Origin: Atherinomorus stipes
Taxonomy: Eukaryota > Chordata > Actinopteri > Atheriniformes > Atherinidae
Length of the DNA: 64,000 nucleotides
Reading direction: 5' to 3'
Assembly: GCA_023101725.1 (NCBI GenBank)
Contig: JALJCO010003491.1
Span: 62,001-126,000, forward strand
Both the position numbers and the translations under genes were made by a program. The notes under the pieces are model-generated. The model worked only from the letters and a program-made list of their open reading frames with translations. It did not search any database and was not told the origin of the DNA. Shown here piece after piece: positions 46,848-58,557 of the stretch (position 1 is its first letter; the number at the start of each line of letters is the position of its first letter).

Positions 46848-47105
46848 CAGCAGTCACAGTCAAGATGGGGACAACATTGAGGGACGTTGACCCCCCTTGG
46901 ATCCTGCTATGTCTCTGTGGAGCACAGTTTCCCCATGAATGTGAAGAAGTGCCAAGATTGCCTTTCGGGTTTCAGTTTGTATCATAGTGACTGATAAGTA
47001 ATTAAGCCATAAAAATGTTGATATATATAATATGGTGTTCTTTAAAAAGAAATGTGCCAAACATTTTCTAGATGTACATAAAATAAAGATATTAATAGTG
47101 TCTGT
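46848..47105 (+). other. eepd1: EEPD1 3' untranslated region with polyadenylation signal
   Basis: A non-coding tract follows the EEPD1 stop. AATAAA occurs at 47082-47087, about 235 bp after the stop, with a GT-rich stretch (tagtgtctgtgctgtctg) just behind it, as expected for cleavage and polyadenylation. The exact cleavage point is inferred. Confidence 0.7.
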
Positions 47106-48059
47106 GCTGTCTGAATTCTCATAAATGCAAGCTTTATCTAGTTTGCTTCGTGTGAGAGCCGGCTATTCAGAACCACTGTATAAACTTCATCTGCCCCGTC
47201 ACTGGAGATAAGAGCTGGAATATAGAGAAGATGACGGCTCTTAAATTATTAAACCGAGCCTCGGGTGGATGTGTGAGCAGGCCTTTTCCTGTGATGGAAA
47301 TGAGGAGCCAGGAAACGGTGCCATTGGAGAACGCTGCTGCTTTAAATGCTCACCGACCAGCAAAAACATTTTAGAAATTAAACTAATTGATTTTAAAATG
47401 TAGGTATTTTTTTGTTATTTTATAATATAAAATACACATGACCAGTGGGTAACTACAATGCTGTAAGGGAATGAATAGTTTGAAAAACTAAAACTGAAAA
47501 CAACTGAAGAATATACTGTAATTTTAAGTGCGTGTGTGTGTTCCTGTACTTGCTACCTTGTGAGAGCCACTTTGTGCTTTTAACCAACAAAGTGAGGACA
47601 TTTTTGGAAAGTGAAGACGCTGGCTGGTCCGCGTTAAAAAAGCCTCAGGAAAAAAATATTTTTGAGGGTCAAGATTTGTTTTTAGAGTTTAGGATTTAGG
47701 GGATGGACAACCCTAGCAGGGACCCATGTCTAGGGTTACCCTCATGCCTATATATTGTGCTGTGAGACCACACATGGGACAAAAACCCCCGGCGGGGCTT
47801 CTTTCCACCATTATGGGCCTCATCCATGAAACAGCCTGTCAGAGAACCTCAGGGCTGCAGAGACTGTTGATGCTTTTAAGAGGTTCAATTAATTTGTCAT
47901 TGTATTTTTGACTGTTGCATTTATTGATTTACTTCTTTAAAAAACTGTCATTATGGTTCTGATTTTACAAAGGCATGTCATATTAGCTGTTTTTATTACT
48001 CTTAAGTCCATATTTTAATACTTATAGTTTTTATTTTTTCTCATTGACATTTATTTGAT
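47106..48059. other. Intergenic sequence downstream of EEPD1
   Basis: No gene. From about 47.7 kb the sequence grades into the retroposon-like segment below. Confidence 0.4.
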
Positions 48060-48510
48060 TTAGTCTTTTAACATCAACTCCAGTGTTTTCCTAATGGGGG
48101 TCCTCCACGCTGGGTGCTGTGCTTTTTGGTCTGTGGGGTTGTTTCCATTGGGGGGGCCCTCTTGGTTGGGGGTGGCTGGGGGGTCCTTCTCTGCAATCAT
48201 ATGGTTGTGGTGTGGGCCCCTGGCAGCCTGGACCCAGGGGCTCCCCCTGGTGGTGGCCTCGGAGACCATGGTGGCTCCCAGTGTGGACGGATCCCCAAAA
48301 TATCGTTTCCTCACAGCAGTGCCAAACCAGGTTATATTTATAAAGTTATAAGAAATACTGAGGGAGGGTGTGTGTATGTATATGTGTGGGAGGTAGGGAA
48401 ATGTGTAACTGTCTGTCATTTTATTGAAATGTTGTTGATTTTAATATATAAAGCACTTTGTGCTACTTTTGTTTGAAAAGTGCTTTATAAATTTCATTCA
48501 TTCATTCATA
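48060..48510 (+). mobile_element. Retroposon 3' end with (TTCA)n tail
   Basis: It ends aaagcactttgtgctacttt, gaaaagtgctttataaattt and (attc)n, a tail shared by many fish LINE/SINE families. The preceding GC-rich part gives open frames on both strands without domain motifs. The 5' end is undefined. Confidence 0.6.
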
Positions 48511-48886
48511 CATGCATAAATGTAACCCTAAGCATCCATCTAGGGTTTACTGTATCTCTAGGGTCACCCTCATGTCTACATGGTATACTCTGGGTGCATA
48601 TACTGTTCCCCTCATGTCTATGTATAACCCTAAGAATGCAATCTGATGCTTAGTACATACCTAGGGTTACCCTGATGACCTCCATCATGCTCGGAGTCTA
48701 TCAAGAGTTACCATCATGTATACATGTACCAATGGCACATCTCCTGTTTTTTATAATAGAACTAGGGTTGCCCCTTTGTCCATGCATGCTATAAGTGCAT
48801 GTTGTGTTCCCCTCATGTATGTATGTAAGGTTACCTAAGACAGTTTGTAGGGTCAAGAATGATCTAGGGTTACCATATGCCTAAGT

Positions 48887-50266
48887 CAGGGGTCGGTAAC
48901 CCGCGGCTCCGGAGCCGCATGCGGCTCTTTAGTCCCTCTGCTGCGGCTCCCTGGCATGGGAAATGAATTAATGACTATTCTACTAAAGTGTATTGTATTT
49001 TGGTTGGTTCACTTTAATAATATGATTCTAAAAGACCAAGACAAATGTCCCCTTGAGAGACAATAAAGTTTCTTATCTTATTCTAAATTGGAGGATTATG
49101 ATGATCCCTCTGAGGGATTCATGTACAGTTGCGCACTTTTCCCGAGTTCTCCGAGCACTGCAAATGCAGCACGTGAAATAAAATCCAACTCAACTATTAA
49201 AATAAAGACATAATTTATATTTTACCATTTTGCAAAGCAGCCCATTGAGTGTCAGGTGCAACAAGCAGGTAACTGCAGTAAAAAACTGTGAGTATCTGTC
49301 CAGCATGCTATGATGCGTCCCACAAACCTTTACGCAGCCAATCAGTGTTAACTGCACTTCATGCTTACGTGCCGCTATTGTGCAGCATAGCATGATACAG
49401 CCCTATTGAATTAGCAATCACGGAATTAAACATTAAAAACGGAATTAATTACAAATAAAGAATATCACTGAGTGTGGACGTGCCGCGGAGCGCTGAACTT
49501 TCCTCCTGGCGCACTGTCCCATGAACGTCTCACAGCGGAGCGTCTCTGTTGTGCTGTTGCTGCAGTTCTGGCATTTATAGTGAATAATAAACGAGCTAAA
49601 GCTTATTTGTCCACTCCGACCCTGTCATGCTGCGCTTTGATCACTTCTCCAGCCAGGTAGGCCGACGATAGAGAAGAAAAGTGTCTGATGCACTGAGCAT
49701 GTTCAGCGCTGCGTGGGCAGATTCATTTGTTTTCACTGCTGACCAGATTATTTTGCGTAGCTATGTTCATATTTTGTGAAACAGTAATTTCATTTTTCGG
49801 GTAGACGGCTTACTGCATGCGCCAGTAAAAGCATGACGGCACAGACAGGACAGCGTGTTTGGTTTGCTGCTGGTAGATTATTAAAGCTGCGTCTTTTTCC
49901 ATCCTACATAAATACAACTAAAATAGATTTTTTTCTTTAAAAAGTGACCTTCAACCTGATGTCTTTTCTTTTTTTTAGTTTAAAATGTTTTTTGCTGGAT
50001 GCAGAAATGTAATTTCGTTTTCTCGTTTTTATGTTAAATGCAACACATTTAATGTTAAAGTTTTATTTAATTTTCAATGTTAAAAGTCAGTTGATGCTCC
50101 AGTGTTTTCTTTATTGTAGGAAACGGGTCTAAAAGGCTGTTTGGCTGAAACAGGTTGCCGACCGGCTTATTTAAGACTTTTACATTTTTTGCGGCTCCAG
50201 ACAGATTTGTTTTTCGTTTTTTTGGTCCAATATGGCTCTTTGAACATTTTGGGTTGCCGACCCCTG
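48887..50266. mobile_element. hAT-type element (1380 bp), no intact transposase
   Basis: Ends CAGGGGTCGGTAACCCGCGG and (reverse complement) CAGGGGTCGGCAACCCAAAA. Perfect 8-bp duplication GCCTAAGT at 48879-48886 and 50267-50274. Subterminal GCGGCTC words occur at both ends. Longest frames are about 110 codons and carry no hAT dimerisation motif. Confidence 0.9.
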
Positions 50267-50291
50267 GCCTAAGTGATTCCAATTCCATATA

Positions 50292-51874
50292 CAGTGGCTT
50301 GCAAAAGTATTCATACCCATGACCAAAACTAAATTGCTCAGAAAAGAACAAAGCAAAAGTGGGTTTCACCTTTTCATATGAAAGGAAATGGCACAAACTC
50401 AACAATCCATCACTGTTCTTGTTCGTAAGCGCTCTTTACTATGAATAGGTTGCATAAGTTTGTATGTCATTGTTGCAAAAGTATTCACACTAAGTCATTA
50501 AGTCACAATCAGTACTTGGTTGCAGCTCCTTTGGCAGCAATAACAGCTACCAATCGCTTTGGATAGCCAGCAATGAGTTTTGTGCAATGGTCCTTGGACA
50601 GTTTCGCCCACTCCTCTTTGCAATACTGCTCCAGCTGAGTCAGGTTACTTGGTGACCTTCGATGGACAGCAATCTTCAGATGCCTCCACAGGTTTTCTAT
50701 TGGGTTGAGATCTGGGTTTTGACTGAGCCAGTCTAGAACCTTCACTTTCTTCTTCCTGAACCATTCTTGTGTCACTCGAGCCGTATGTTTTGGATCATTA
50801 TCTGTTGAAAGGTGAACTTCCTCCCAAGCTTCAGGCTTTTTGCAGATTTGAAGACGTTTTCCTCCAGGATGTTGATGTATTTTGCACTATTCATAATCCC
50901 TTGCACACGGACAAGCTCACCAGGACCGGAGGAAGAGAAACAGCCCCATAGCATTATATTCCCACCTCCATGTTTCACGGCAGGGATGGTATGAGCTGGA
51001 TCATCAGCTGTGTTGGCTTTGCGCCAAACATACTTCTTGGCGTTCAGGCCAAAAAGTTCTATTTTGGTTTCATCTGACCAGATCACACGTTCCTACGTGT
51101 GTGGTGGCATACTGCAAACAAGCCTTGAGATGTTGTTTCTTCAGATATGGCTTCTTCTTTGCAACACGCCCATAGAGACCTTCCTTGTGTAAAGTGCGGG
51201 ATATTGTGGACTTGTGTACGTTAGTCCCAGCACCCTGGAGAGACTTCTTCAGGTCTTCAAGAGTGACGAAGGGGTTTGCTCTGGCTTCCCTGAGCAATTT
51301 CCTTTTGCCTTTTGCCGTGATCTTGGGGGGGCGCCCTGTTCTTTTGAGGTTCACAGTGGTACTGTGGCGCTTCCACTTCTGGACCAGTGATGCAACAGTA
51401 CTTTTTGGCACATTGAGTGAACTTGCGATGGCTACATAGTTTTGCCCATCTCTATGCTTCTCTACAACTTTCTTTCTGAGGTCTTCTGAGAGCTCCTTGG
51501 ACTTCATGACTGTTGTCTGCTGACAAGCATGGGATGACTGTGGACAGGTGACTATTGGGCACTAATTATGGGGAGCAATCAAGGATATACAAATCACCTG
51601 GGACTAAATACCGCCCTGTGAATAGTTTATAGTGTGCAATCATTCTCGACTCAAAATAACATCTTTGGTGCAAGGGTGTGAATACTTTTGCAACAATGAC
51701 ATACAGACTTATACAACCTATTCATAGTAAAGAGCGCTTACGAACAAAAACAGTGATGGATTGTTGTGTTTGTGCCATTTCCTTTCATATAAAAAGGTGA
51801 AACTCACTTTTGCTTTGTTCTGTTCTGAGCAATTGAGTTTTGGTCATGGGTATGAATACTTTTGCAAGCCACTG
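50292..51874. mobile_element. Full-length Tc1-type element (1583 bp) with IR/DR ends
   Basis: Both ends read CAGTGGCTTGCAAAAGTATT inward and sit in TA dinucleotides (50290-50291, 51875-51876). Inverted ends are about 210 bp, with an inner copy of the tip (ttgcaaaagtattcacac at about 50476 and its inverse at about 51690). The ends look young compared with the other Tc1 copies. Confidence 0.95.
50509..51507 (-). pseudogene. Tc1-type transposase with few lesions
   Basis: Minus strand, start at 51507: MKSKELSEDLRKKVVEKHRD; an HTH with AIASSLNVPKSTVASLVQKW; the GRPPK hook; a second HTH; WSDETKIELFG (first Asp); FQQ at the second Asp block; and [15 protein letters not shown] (catalytic Glu). Lesions: a short deletion and frame change near 51070-51090, and a one-base frame change near 50812, right at the second Asp motif. 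Otherwise the family's 340-residue layout is complete. This copy cannot encode active enzyme as it stands. Confidence 0.92.
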
Positions 51875-51876
51875 TA

Positions 51877-52370
51877 TACACCATATCAGGAGAAAGAAAT
51901 ACAAAAATGGAATTGTAAATACGAAAGTCGATCCGGGAAAAGTCTTCTGCATTTGTAATATTCCGATTAAAAGTGCCGCTGGCATGAAATTTGCATTTTT
52001 TGAGGTTTTGATCATATATTTTATTTTCCCCAGCTTGCCTATGTCCCCGAAGGCATTAAATTATAGATTTGTGTTTCCTTTTTCCCTGTCTGTGTCTGCC
52101 TCCATGGCCAAGTAAGCGTTCACAAATGGGCTGATTGGCAGTCTGGCATGTTTTACTCTTTGTGCAGCCTGTGATGCCATGACTTCCAGCCAGTTACCCT
52201 CCTCCCCCAAACCACACTGTCCAGGTCCCTCCCTCTGAGACCTACAACAACAAACCGACATCATGGCATCCAGTTAGCATCAGAACTGCTCTTTATCTGG
52301 CAAACAAAGGACAACACCAATCTTTCTTTCCTCCCCACTGAACAGCTTGTGGATGATTTCATTTCTGCAG
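51877..52370. other. Intergenic sequence upstream of a candidate exon
   Basis: No gene is recognised. A polypyrimidine tract (tctttctttcctcccc) at 52321-52337 leads to the acceptor at 52370. Confidence 0.35.
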
Positions 52371-52466
52371 GAATGTGCCGACCGAACTACCAGAAAATCT
52401 CCCTACAGCTCCGTCTCCTCCTTAGGACATTATAACGGCTTCCAGCCACCACGAAGACACATGTAG
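52371..52466 (+). other. Candidate terminal coding exon of an unknown gene
   Basis: A pyrimidine-rich tract and atttctgcag precede 52371. Phase 0 then gives 31 codons to TAG, including TTRKSPYSSVSSLGHYNGF and QPPRRHM, a composition that looks protein-like rather than random. An AATAAA (gggtgaataaaataattc) follows about 260 bp later. No upstream exon was found and I do not recognise the peptide, so this may be chance. Confidence 0.25.
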
Positions 52467-53142
52467 TTTCTAATGAACGTTTCTCATCATGTTTGTGTCT
52501 TTTATCTCTGAGGAAACTGATGTTTGTGATTGTTTGTGATTATTCCAGTTTATAATTCTTCCCGTTGTGCGTGCGTGTTCAGCTGTGGACTTTGGTTTGC
52601 AATCAGGCCTTCATCATCATCATCACTGTTTCTGTACTGCTCCGGTCAGATGAAGACAGATCTAACAAGCAGAACTAGTGTAATGTATCTTTAGTATTAA
52701 TTATTAACTGATTTCGGTTCATGGGTGAATAAAATAATTCAGGCAAGCTTGTTGCTGGAATATGATGCTGTTTTCTTCTTGAACTGGATTCATACTCACG
52801 CATCAGCGTCTGTGTCAGGTTGGTGAATCCCTCACCACCGTTCGTCCTTTATAGATCCACAGAGACTCCATACAAAGTTATTCAAGCCTGACGTGCAGCC
52901 ACGTTCAACAGAGCACAGCAACTCTGTAGTTTTTTACTCCAACATGAGTGTGTGGTTTGCAGGTTTCTGCTGAGACATTCGCCACTCTGCTGAGTGGCGA
53001 ATGTCTCCGGGTATCTCCATATCACTCTGCCTCCTCTCCACGAGAGCACCATGACAACAGAAGCACATGGTGACAAGCGTGCACTCTGGTCCTGTCCGTT
53101 AAACCACGGTCAATGTACGACAGTGCTAACAGTAGTGCTAAC
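52467..53142. other. Intergenic sequence
   Basis: Apart from the AATAAA near 52727, which could serve the candidate exon, nothing is recognised. A short inverted repeat acattcgccactctgctgag|tggcgaatgt lies at 52975-53005. Confidence 0.4.
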
Positions 53143-53144
53143 TA

Positions 53145-53450
53145 CACTGCCTGGCCCAAAAAAGTCGCCAACAAAAAAAAGGTCAAACATTTAACATTTC
53201 TTTGAATTGCCTTTAGCTTTGATGGCGGCAGCATTCGCTGTGTTTCCAGAAGCTTCTGCAATGTCACCAGATTTATTTGCATCCTGTTGCACCAATTTTT
53301 CACCAAGATCTTGATGATGATTGTAGAGTCTGACCACAGCACATCCCAAAGATTCTCAATGGGGTTCAGGTCTGGACTCTGTGGGGGCCAATTCATGTGT
53401 GAAAATGATGTCTGATGATCCCTGAACCATCTTTCACAATCTGAGCCCAA
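53145..53450 (-). pseudogene. Tc1-type transposase C-terminal remnant
   Basis: [19 protein letters not shown] is the Pro-Asp-x-Asn-Pro-Ile-Glu box of Tc1 enzymes. The upstream part is out of frame and lacks the first two catalytic segments. Confidence 0.8.
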
Positions 53451-54036
53451 TAAATTCTGGCACGGTCATCTTGGAATATGGCTGTACCATCAGGAAAGAA
53501 ACATCCATTGATGGAATAACCTGGTCATTCAGTATATTCAGATATCAGCTGACCTCATTATCTGAGCTCATACTGTTGCTGAACCTGGACCTAAGCAAAT
53601 GCAGCAACCCCAGATCATCACACTGCCCCCACAGGCTCATACAGTAGCACTAGGCATGATGCTGCATCACTTCATCTGCCTTTCCGGCCACATTTCTTCC
53701 TGGAAGACGATGATCCACTATCCTTCCAGTTTTTCACAATGCGTTGGATTGTTCTGAACCCAGTTTTAGTAGTTTCTGCATCTCCTTAGATGCTTTCACC
53801 TCTTGATGCCAATGATTTGACCCTTCTCAGACAGACTAACATCTTTTTCAAGACCACGGATGTGTCTTTCCACATGGTTGTTTAGGAAATGAGAGGCAAG
53901 TCATTGCACCAGTTGGGGTTAAATAACTTGTTGCCAGCTGAAAGATAATCGCCCATGCAGTAATTATCCAATAGGAGGCTCGTACCTATTTGCTTAGTTA
54001 AATCCAGGTCGCAACTTTTTTTTGGGCCAGGCAGTG
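53145..54036. mobile_element. Internally deleted Tc1-type element (892 bp)
   Basis: Ends CACTGCCTGGCCCAAAAAA (both strands) within TA at 53143-53144 and 54037-54038. The transposase is reduced and broken; the minus-strand frame has [18 protein letters not shown] with the catalytic Glu. Confidence 0.88.
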
Positions 54037-54038
54037 TA

Positions 54039-57000
54039 GTAGCGCCTGCTATTCTGTGACAAGGCTTAGTTATGGCAAACGATCCTTTCATACAATATTG
54101 AGGTACTTAGAGTATGACTAAAAAGGGACTAAAAGGGACTTTCATGCCACTGGCACTTAAATGAATGGCCATTTGGAATGTGGAATATTATTCGTGCATT
54201 GATGAGCATGGTGTTCATGCATATGTCTTACTCCTGGGAGTGTGGGAAAATTAAGCATAGCTCCATGCACCACAAAGGTAGTGTTTGCTAATGAGCTAAC
54301 CCACCAAAACCCACTTTTGCCAACTTTGAGCCCCATTGCACATCTGTTTAGAGTCTCCCTAAGGGATAGGTGAATTTTTGCATGTTATGCATATAGATGT
54401 ACAACATGGAAATTACATTATCAAACTCAACTGCAAAAAATGGTTTCTCGTAGACCTTTAGACATGGCACTTTCTCTATCTCTTAAATACAATGTCCAAT
54501 CGGGGAGCGCGAGTTAGTGTTTGTGAAGGCATGCGCAGCTAAGAAACATATCCAAAAATGATCTGGTTGTGATGTGTGGTTTTCTTAACTGATTTCATGA
54601 ATTTTCAGCTCAAAATGTATGTAGCTTTGTCCCCTACCCCCATTCATAGCTCTTCACTCTGGTTTGCTATTTTAGCCATTTCAAGGGCTACGGGTGCGTG
54701 GGTGGGCTCGTTGGAAAGGTCTTGTCCTGGAGAGTGCAGTGACACCAGAATCATTCTTGTGACATGCATGTTTCGGCCACTAAGAGGCAATCATTGTTTT
54801 CAGAAAATGGGGCGTATCTTGCCTCAGGATGGTCACGGGGGGCAACCGAAGAGATCTTTGCCCTACTAGCGGGCCATATTGGAGCAACTTTTTCCAAAGG
54901 TTGTCCTCACACCACCCAAAACCATAGGGATTGTAAAGAGGGTCACCTCCATTGCGGATGTACCTTTGATGCTCAGGTATGCCCCCCGGTGTCCGAGCAG
55001 GACCCCTCCCAAAAAACAAAAAAGTTGCTTTCCCTCATAGTATGTTGTGGGTCCATATGGGGCTCACTGGGTCTCGTCCCCCTGAGTTATTCCGACGAGG
55101 AATGGGAGGGGAAAATGCCCATTCCATTTTCACATCTCCTTTATGTAGCCCTTCTGAACCCTAGTTTCATCTTCTAACTTTTGAATAGGAATTTGGAATT
55201 TGTAAACATCATCATAACTTCTCAAACGCGGTGTCAATGCATAGGTCTCATGTCCCCAGGCTGGGGGAAATTTGCGCCAACCCCTTGCAACTCATGCACC
55301 CGGCATGGCAAGGCCCAGTCCAATTCGTGCCAACTTTGGAGCCCCGTAGCTTGGCCCCTGTGTGTCCGTGCTAAGGCCAGGGATATTTTTCTGGTGTGGC
55401 ACACTGAACTCTACAAAACATTTTAAATTAGTGACAAAATTTGACCATTCCAAAACATAAATGCTCATACATCTGTAGAAATAGGAGATCTTAACGGAAG
55501 ATCTTGAGGGGCGTGTGGGGTGTGGTCGGAAAGGGTGTGGCATGCTGATGAAGGATCTGTCAAGTTTATCTCCCCAAACTGTAGTTTGAACCCCTAAATG
55601 TCATAGAGAGGATCAAGGCCCAAAAATAGCAAATCCACCTCCGCATGACCTTTGACCTCGAGTTTTGAATGGCCACAGAGATCTTGCCAAGATTGTCGCA
55701 ACAACCCAAATTACATTGCTCTATGATGTTCCCCTGGGACGTTATGACCCCGCGAACATTGTTAACATTGACCTCGTTAAGCACACGATCTCATTTAAAT
55801 AAGTGCAGGAATGTGGCACAAAGAATAACAAAGGCATCTTTTCGACAGACCCAAGCAGCCGGATGAGATGGTTTTCATCCCGTTCCTATCAGATGAACTT
55901 TGGTGAACTTGGAGGGTGGATCTGGAATTTGGGCAGATTGGGAGGCGGAAAATATTGAAGATATATAGATGGAGGGGAAAATTGGCACAGATTTTCATAT
56001 CTGTGCCAATTTTCCCCCTCCATGGATTCAGGATAATGGATTCCACACCAACATTGCAGTGTGAATTTGGTATGAAAATAATATGGTGGTGGGAAAAGGA
56101 AATAGATACAAAAATGGTGTAGAATATCCAAAGCTGTCCTAGCATGTCCTTACATATAAAAATGGTGTCAGATGTCCCTGTGTCCTCACTTGTGCTTAAA
56201 CATGAAAATGGTTTGTCATGTCCCAAAATGTCCTTAATTTTGCTTAAATGTGAAAACAATCTCAAATCTCAAAAAGTATCGGAGCATCCCTTTAGATATG
56301 AAAATGTTTTCAAATATCACAGTGTCCTCACTTGTGCTTACATGTGAAAATGCTCAAGCTTTATTAGCTTAGGAAGTGCAGAGATCCAAATTTGGAGGAG
56401 GGAAAAAAATTAGGCCTTAAACTGGGAGTCATAAATCATTCAGGACTCTTAATTCCAATTTTGTGAATTTTGAAGTCAAAATTCCAAATCTGTATCTATG
56501 AAATTTATATGCAGGAATACAAAATTGGACTCTGTACCTCCAAAGTCGTGATTTTGGTATGTTCCCAATTCGTGATTTTGGAAGCAAAGATTCCAACTCT
56601 GTATTCATGACATGTAAATCGTAAATGTTCTAGATACAAAATTGGAATTTTGACTGCCAAATTCACAAATTTGGAATTTTCACTTTTTGCAACAGTGGGT
56701 CAGATAATACAAATACGGACATTGCATGCAGAAGTCATGATTTTGGAAATGTGATAGTAATCAATACAAATAAGAATTTTGGATTTCAAATGACAAATAT
56801 TTATCCGTTATATTTATAGTTTGAAGTTCATAAATCTGGAAGTTGAAATGCCAAAGTTCTATCTTTGAAGTTAACCCTCTAGGCACCAGAGTTTATTTAG
56901 GAAAATATTCAGTTTGGACTTTAAGATACCAAAAAATGCTGTAGCTTGGAAGTGGTGAGAGATAAATCCATAATGCAAATGAGAAAAATATTCATAATGA

Positions 57001-57369
57001 CCTCAAGTTTGTGATGGGAGTAAATTTACTTATGTAATTTGCATATTGTGATGTCATCGGGTAGCGGCCATTTTGGACTGTGTAACTTTCAGTAATAAAA
57101 TTATTTTTAATCATATTTATACACAGGAAAGAAATTATACTGTCATCTCATGCTCTAAATAAAGAAACAGGCGTTTGATTGGAGTAAGTTTGCCAATAGA
57201 ATTTGCAGGTAAAATTCAATAAAACATAGTAGATTTTTTTCATTTTTTCACTGATCCTTTTTCATCCTCTCATCCTCAGAATAAATAAACAGAAATCTGA
57301 GGAGTATATTTGCTAATATAATTTTTATATCAACAGGTAAAATTATATTTTTAATGTTTTTTTCTGTTT
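54039..57369. other. Intergenic sequence, unclassified, with one strong hairpin
   Basis: No gene supported. 56140-56350 repeats a loose motif (cttaaatgtgaaaa…, tcccaaaatgtcctt…, atatgaaaatg). 56450-56700 repeats caaaattggaatttt-like words. A perfect-stem hairpin lies at 55969-56023. Confidence 0.45.
55969..56023. repeat. Hairpin with about 24-bp stem
   Basis: ATGGAGGGGAAAATTGGCAC… and its reverse complement are separated by about 6 bases; there is one G bulge. It is stem-loop capable on either strand, which is pre-miRNA-like in size, but it may be a tiny foldback element. Confidence 0.6.
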
Positions 57370-57865
57370 TGGTATTATAGATTTATAGTTTGTCATAACC
57401 TGGCTGACCCCTCTCAACATTTTTATTTGCAAAGTGGAGGAAAGTGATCTCATCTCAAATCTGTTCCTTGTCATCACTTTGCCTAAGCCAGGTGTGTAAA
57501 CTGGCCCAAATCCTGCCCAGTAGTCCTCAATCTCAGGTTTTCAGCAAGCCTCATGCACAAATACAGTGAGATGACTGCTTTCATGTCAGGGATGGTGACA
57601 TCGTACCAGCCATTAAATCTGAAGTTTGGATGGAGTTGGTGTGCGTCAAGGTACTGGTAAACGTATCTGTTTAATTTGTGATGAGGTTCCAGAAATCTTC
57701 ATCTGTAATTAGAGACAGAGAGTCACATGCACGAGCATCTAAGAGATCCTCATGTCCGCGATATCCCACAGGCTTGTCAGAGTCTTTGATCCATTCGTGG
57801 ATTACTTCATCAACTCTCACATTCCCAGTCATCATCAATTACTCCCCTATTTTGATTATCCCGTC
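57370..57865 (-). pseudogene. piggyBac-like transposase relic
   Basis: Minus-strand frames give NVRVDEVIHEWIKDSD, LITDEDFWNLITN, LDAHQLHPNFRFNGWYDVTI, PDMKAVISLYLCMRLAEN and, after one-base frame changes, EIEDYW…PVYTPGLGKVMTRNRFEMR and LHFANKN-like words. This order (ETNRY-like, dYW, MsrdRFe, LHF) is that of the DDE_Tnp_1_7 family, which uses TTAA sites. At least three frameshifts and a stop; the catalytic core downstream is missing. Confidence 0.8.
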
Positions 57866-57925
57866 TTCTGCCCACACGTCTCATCTTTCTTTCTTCCATC
57901 ATGCAAATGAAGCTGTGAAGCCACT

Positions 57926-58310
57926 TAGGTATAAAGGCCAAATGGGGGAATGTCTCGGGGGACATATGAGAATAACTTGAGTTTTAAAGGTGGTAGAGGG
58001 GTGGGACTATGAAAAGAGCGCCGATCAGACAATTTCCTACCATCTGAGACACACTTGTCCCCCAAGCTGGACATGTCCATATCTTGTCCCCCGAGTGTCC
58101 CAAGTGGAAATGTTGGGTATCTACGGAAAGGTCTCACCGAGACGAATCCATAGATACCTGAAGCATGACGGTGTGACGTTGCGTTGAGATATGGCCAATT
58201 CCCCCCCCCAATAGACTCCCATGTTAAGGGTGGTGCCACCTTGTGGCAAGTCTATGTTATTCACAAAGGGAAGTTCTAAGCATGGAAAGCTCTCCCATAG
58301 AGATGAATGG
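57926..58310. repeat. Module X, copy 1 (385 bp)
   Basis: Direct repeat of 59735-60122 with six substitutions and one 3-bp indel. It begins taggtataaaggccaaatgg and ends ccatagagatgaatgg. The core (accatctgagacacacttg … gtcccaagtgga) is shared with module Y at 59405. A 104-codon minus-strand frame is open in both copies. Confidence 0.9.
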
Positions 58311-58454
58311 TCTCTACAGTAGAGTATATTAGAGTATGACAGTAGAGCAGTAGTATAAAAGAGAGAGGGAGTTGCGAACAACTCCCTCTTTCCTGGCGTC
58401 CTGTCTCCACCTAGCCGTAGCTTTCTAACCATACTAGAACGAGGCGGAGAGGGA

Positions 58455-58526
58455 CCGGTGACGGATTCGAACCGCCTTTCCCCGATTGGGGAACGGATAC
58501 CTTATCGCTACACTATTTGGCTGTTT
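58455..58526 (-). other. tRNA-like sequence (A box and B box), probably a pseudo-tRNA or SINE head
   Basis: Minus strand: A-box-like TAGTGTAGCGATAAGG, a TTCCCCAATCGGGGAA hairpin in the anticodon position, and B box GGCGGTTCGAATCCGTC with a 5-bp T stem. The acceptor stem does not pair, so a functional tRNA is unlikely. The loop could be read as a CCC anticodon. Confidence 0.45.
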
Positions 58527-58557
58527 GCTCTCCTCAAGGGAGGTCTTATTTCGCTTG

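Noticed and set aside
48060..48476. Overlapping frames on both strands of a GC-rich segment
   Set aside because: Low-complexity Gly/Pro/Trp-rich translations within a retroposon 3' region; no motif or splice context.
57925..58239. Minus-strand 104-codon frame and its twin at 59734-60051
   Set aside because: Six of six substitutions between the copies are amino-acid changes, there is no known domain, and the sequence is a repeat module. Not called as a gene.
58455..58526. Functional tRNA gene on the minus strand
   Set aside because: The T arm and boxes are good but the acceptor stem does not pair and position 33 is not T; only tRNA-like is claimed.
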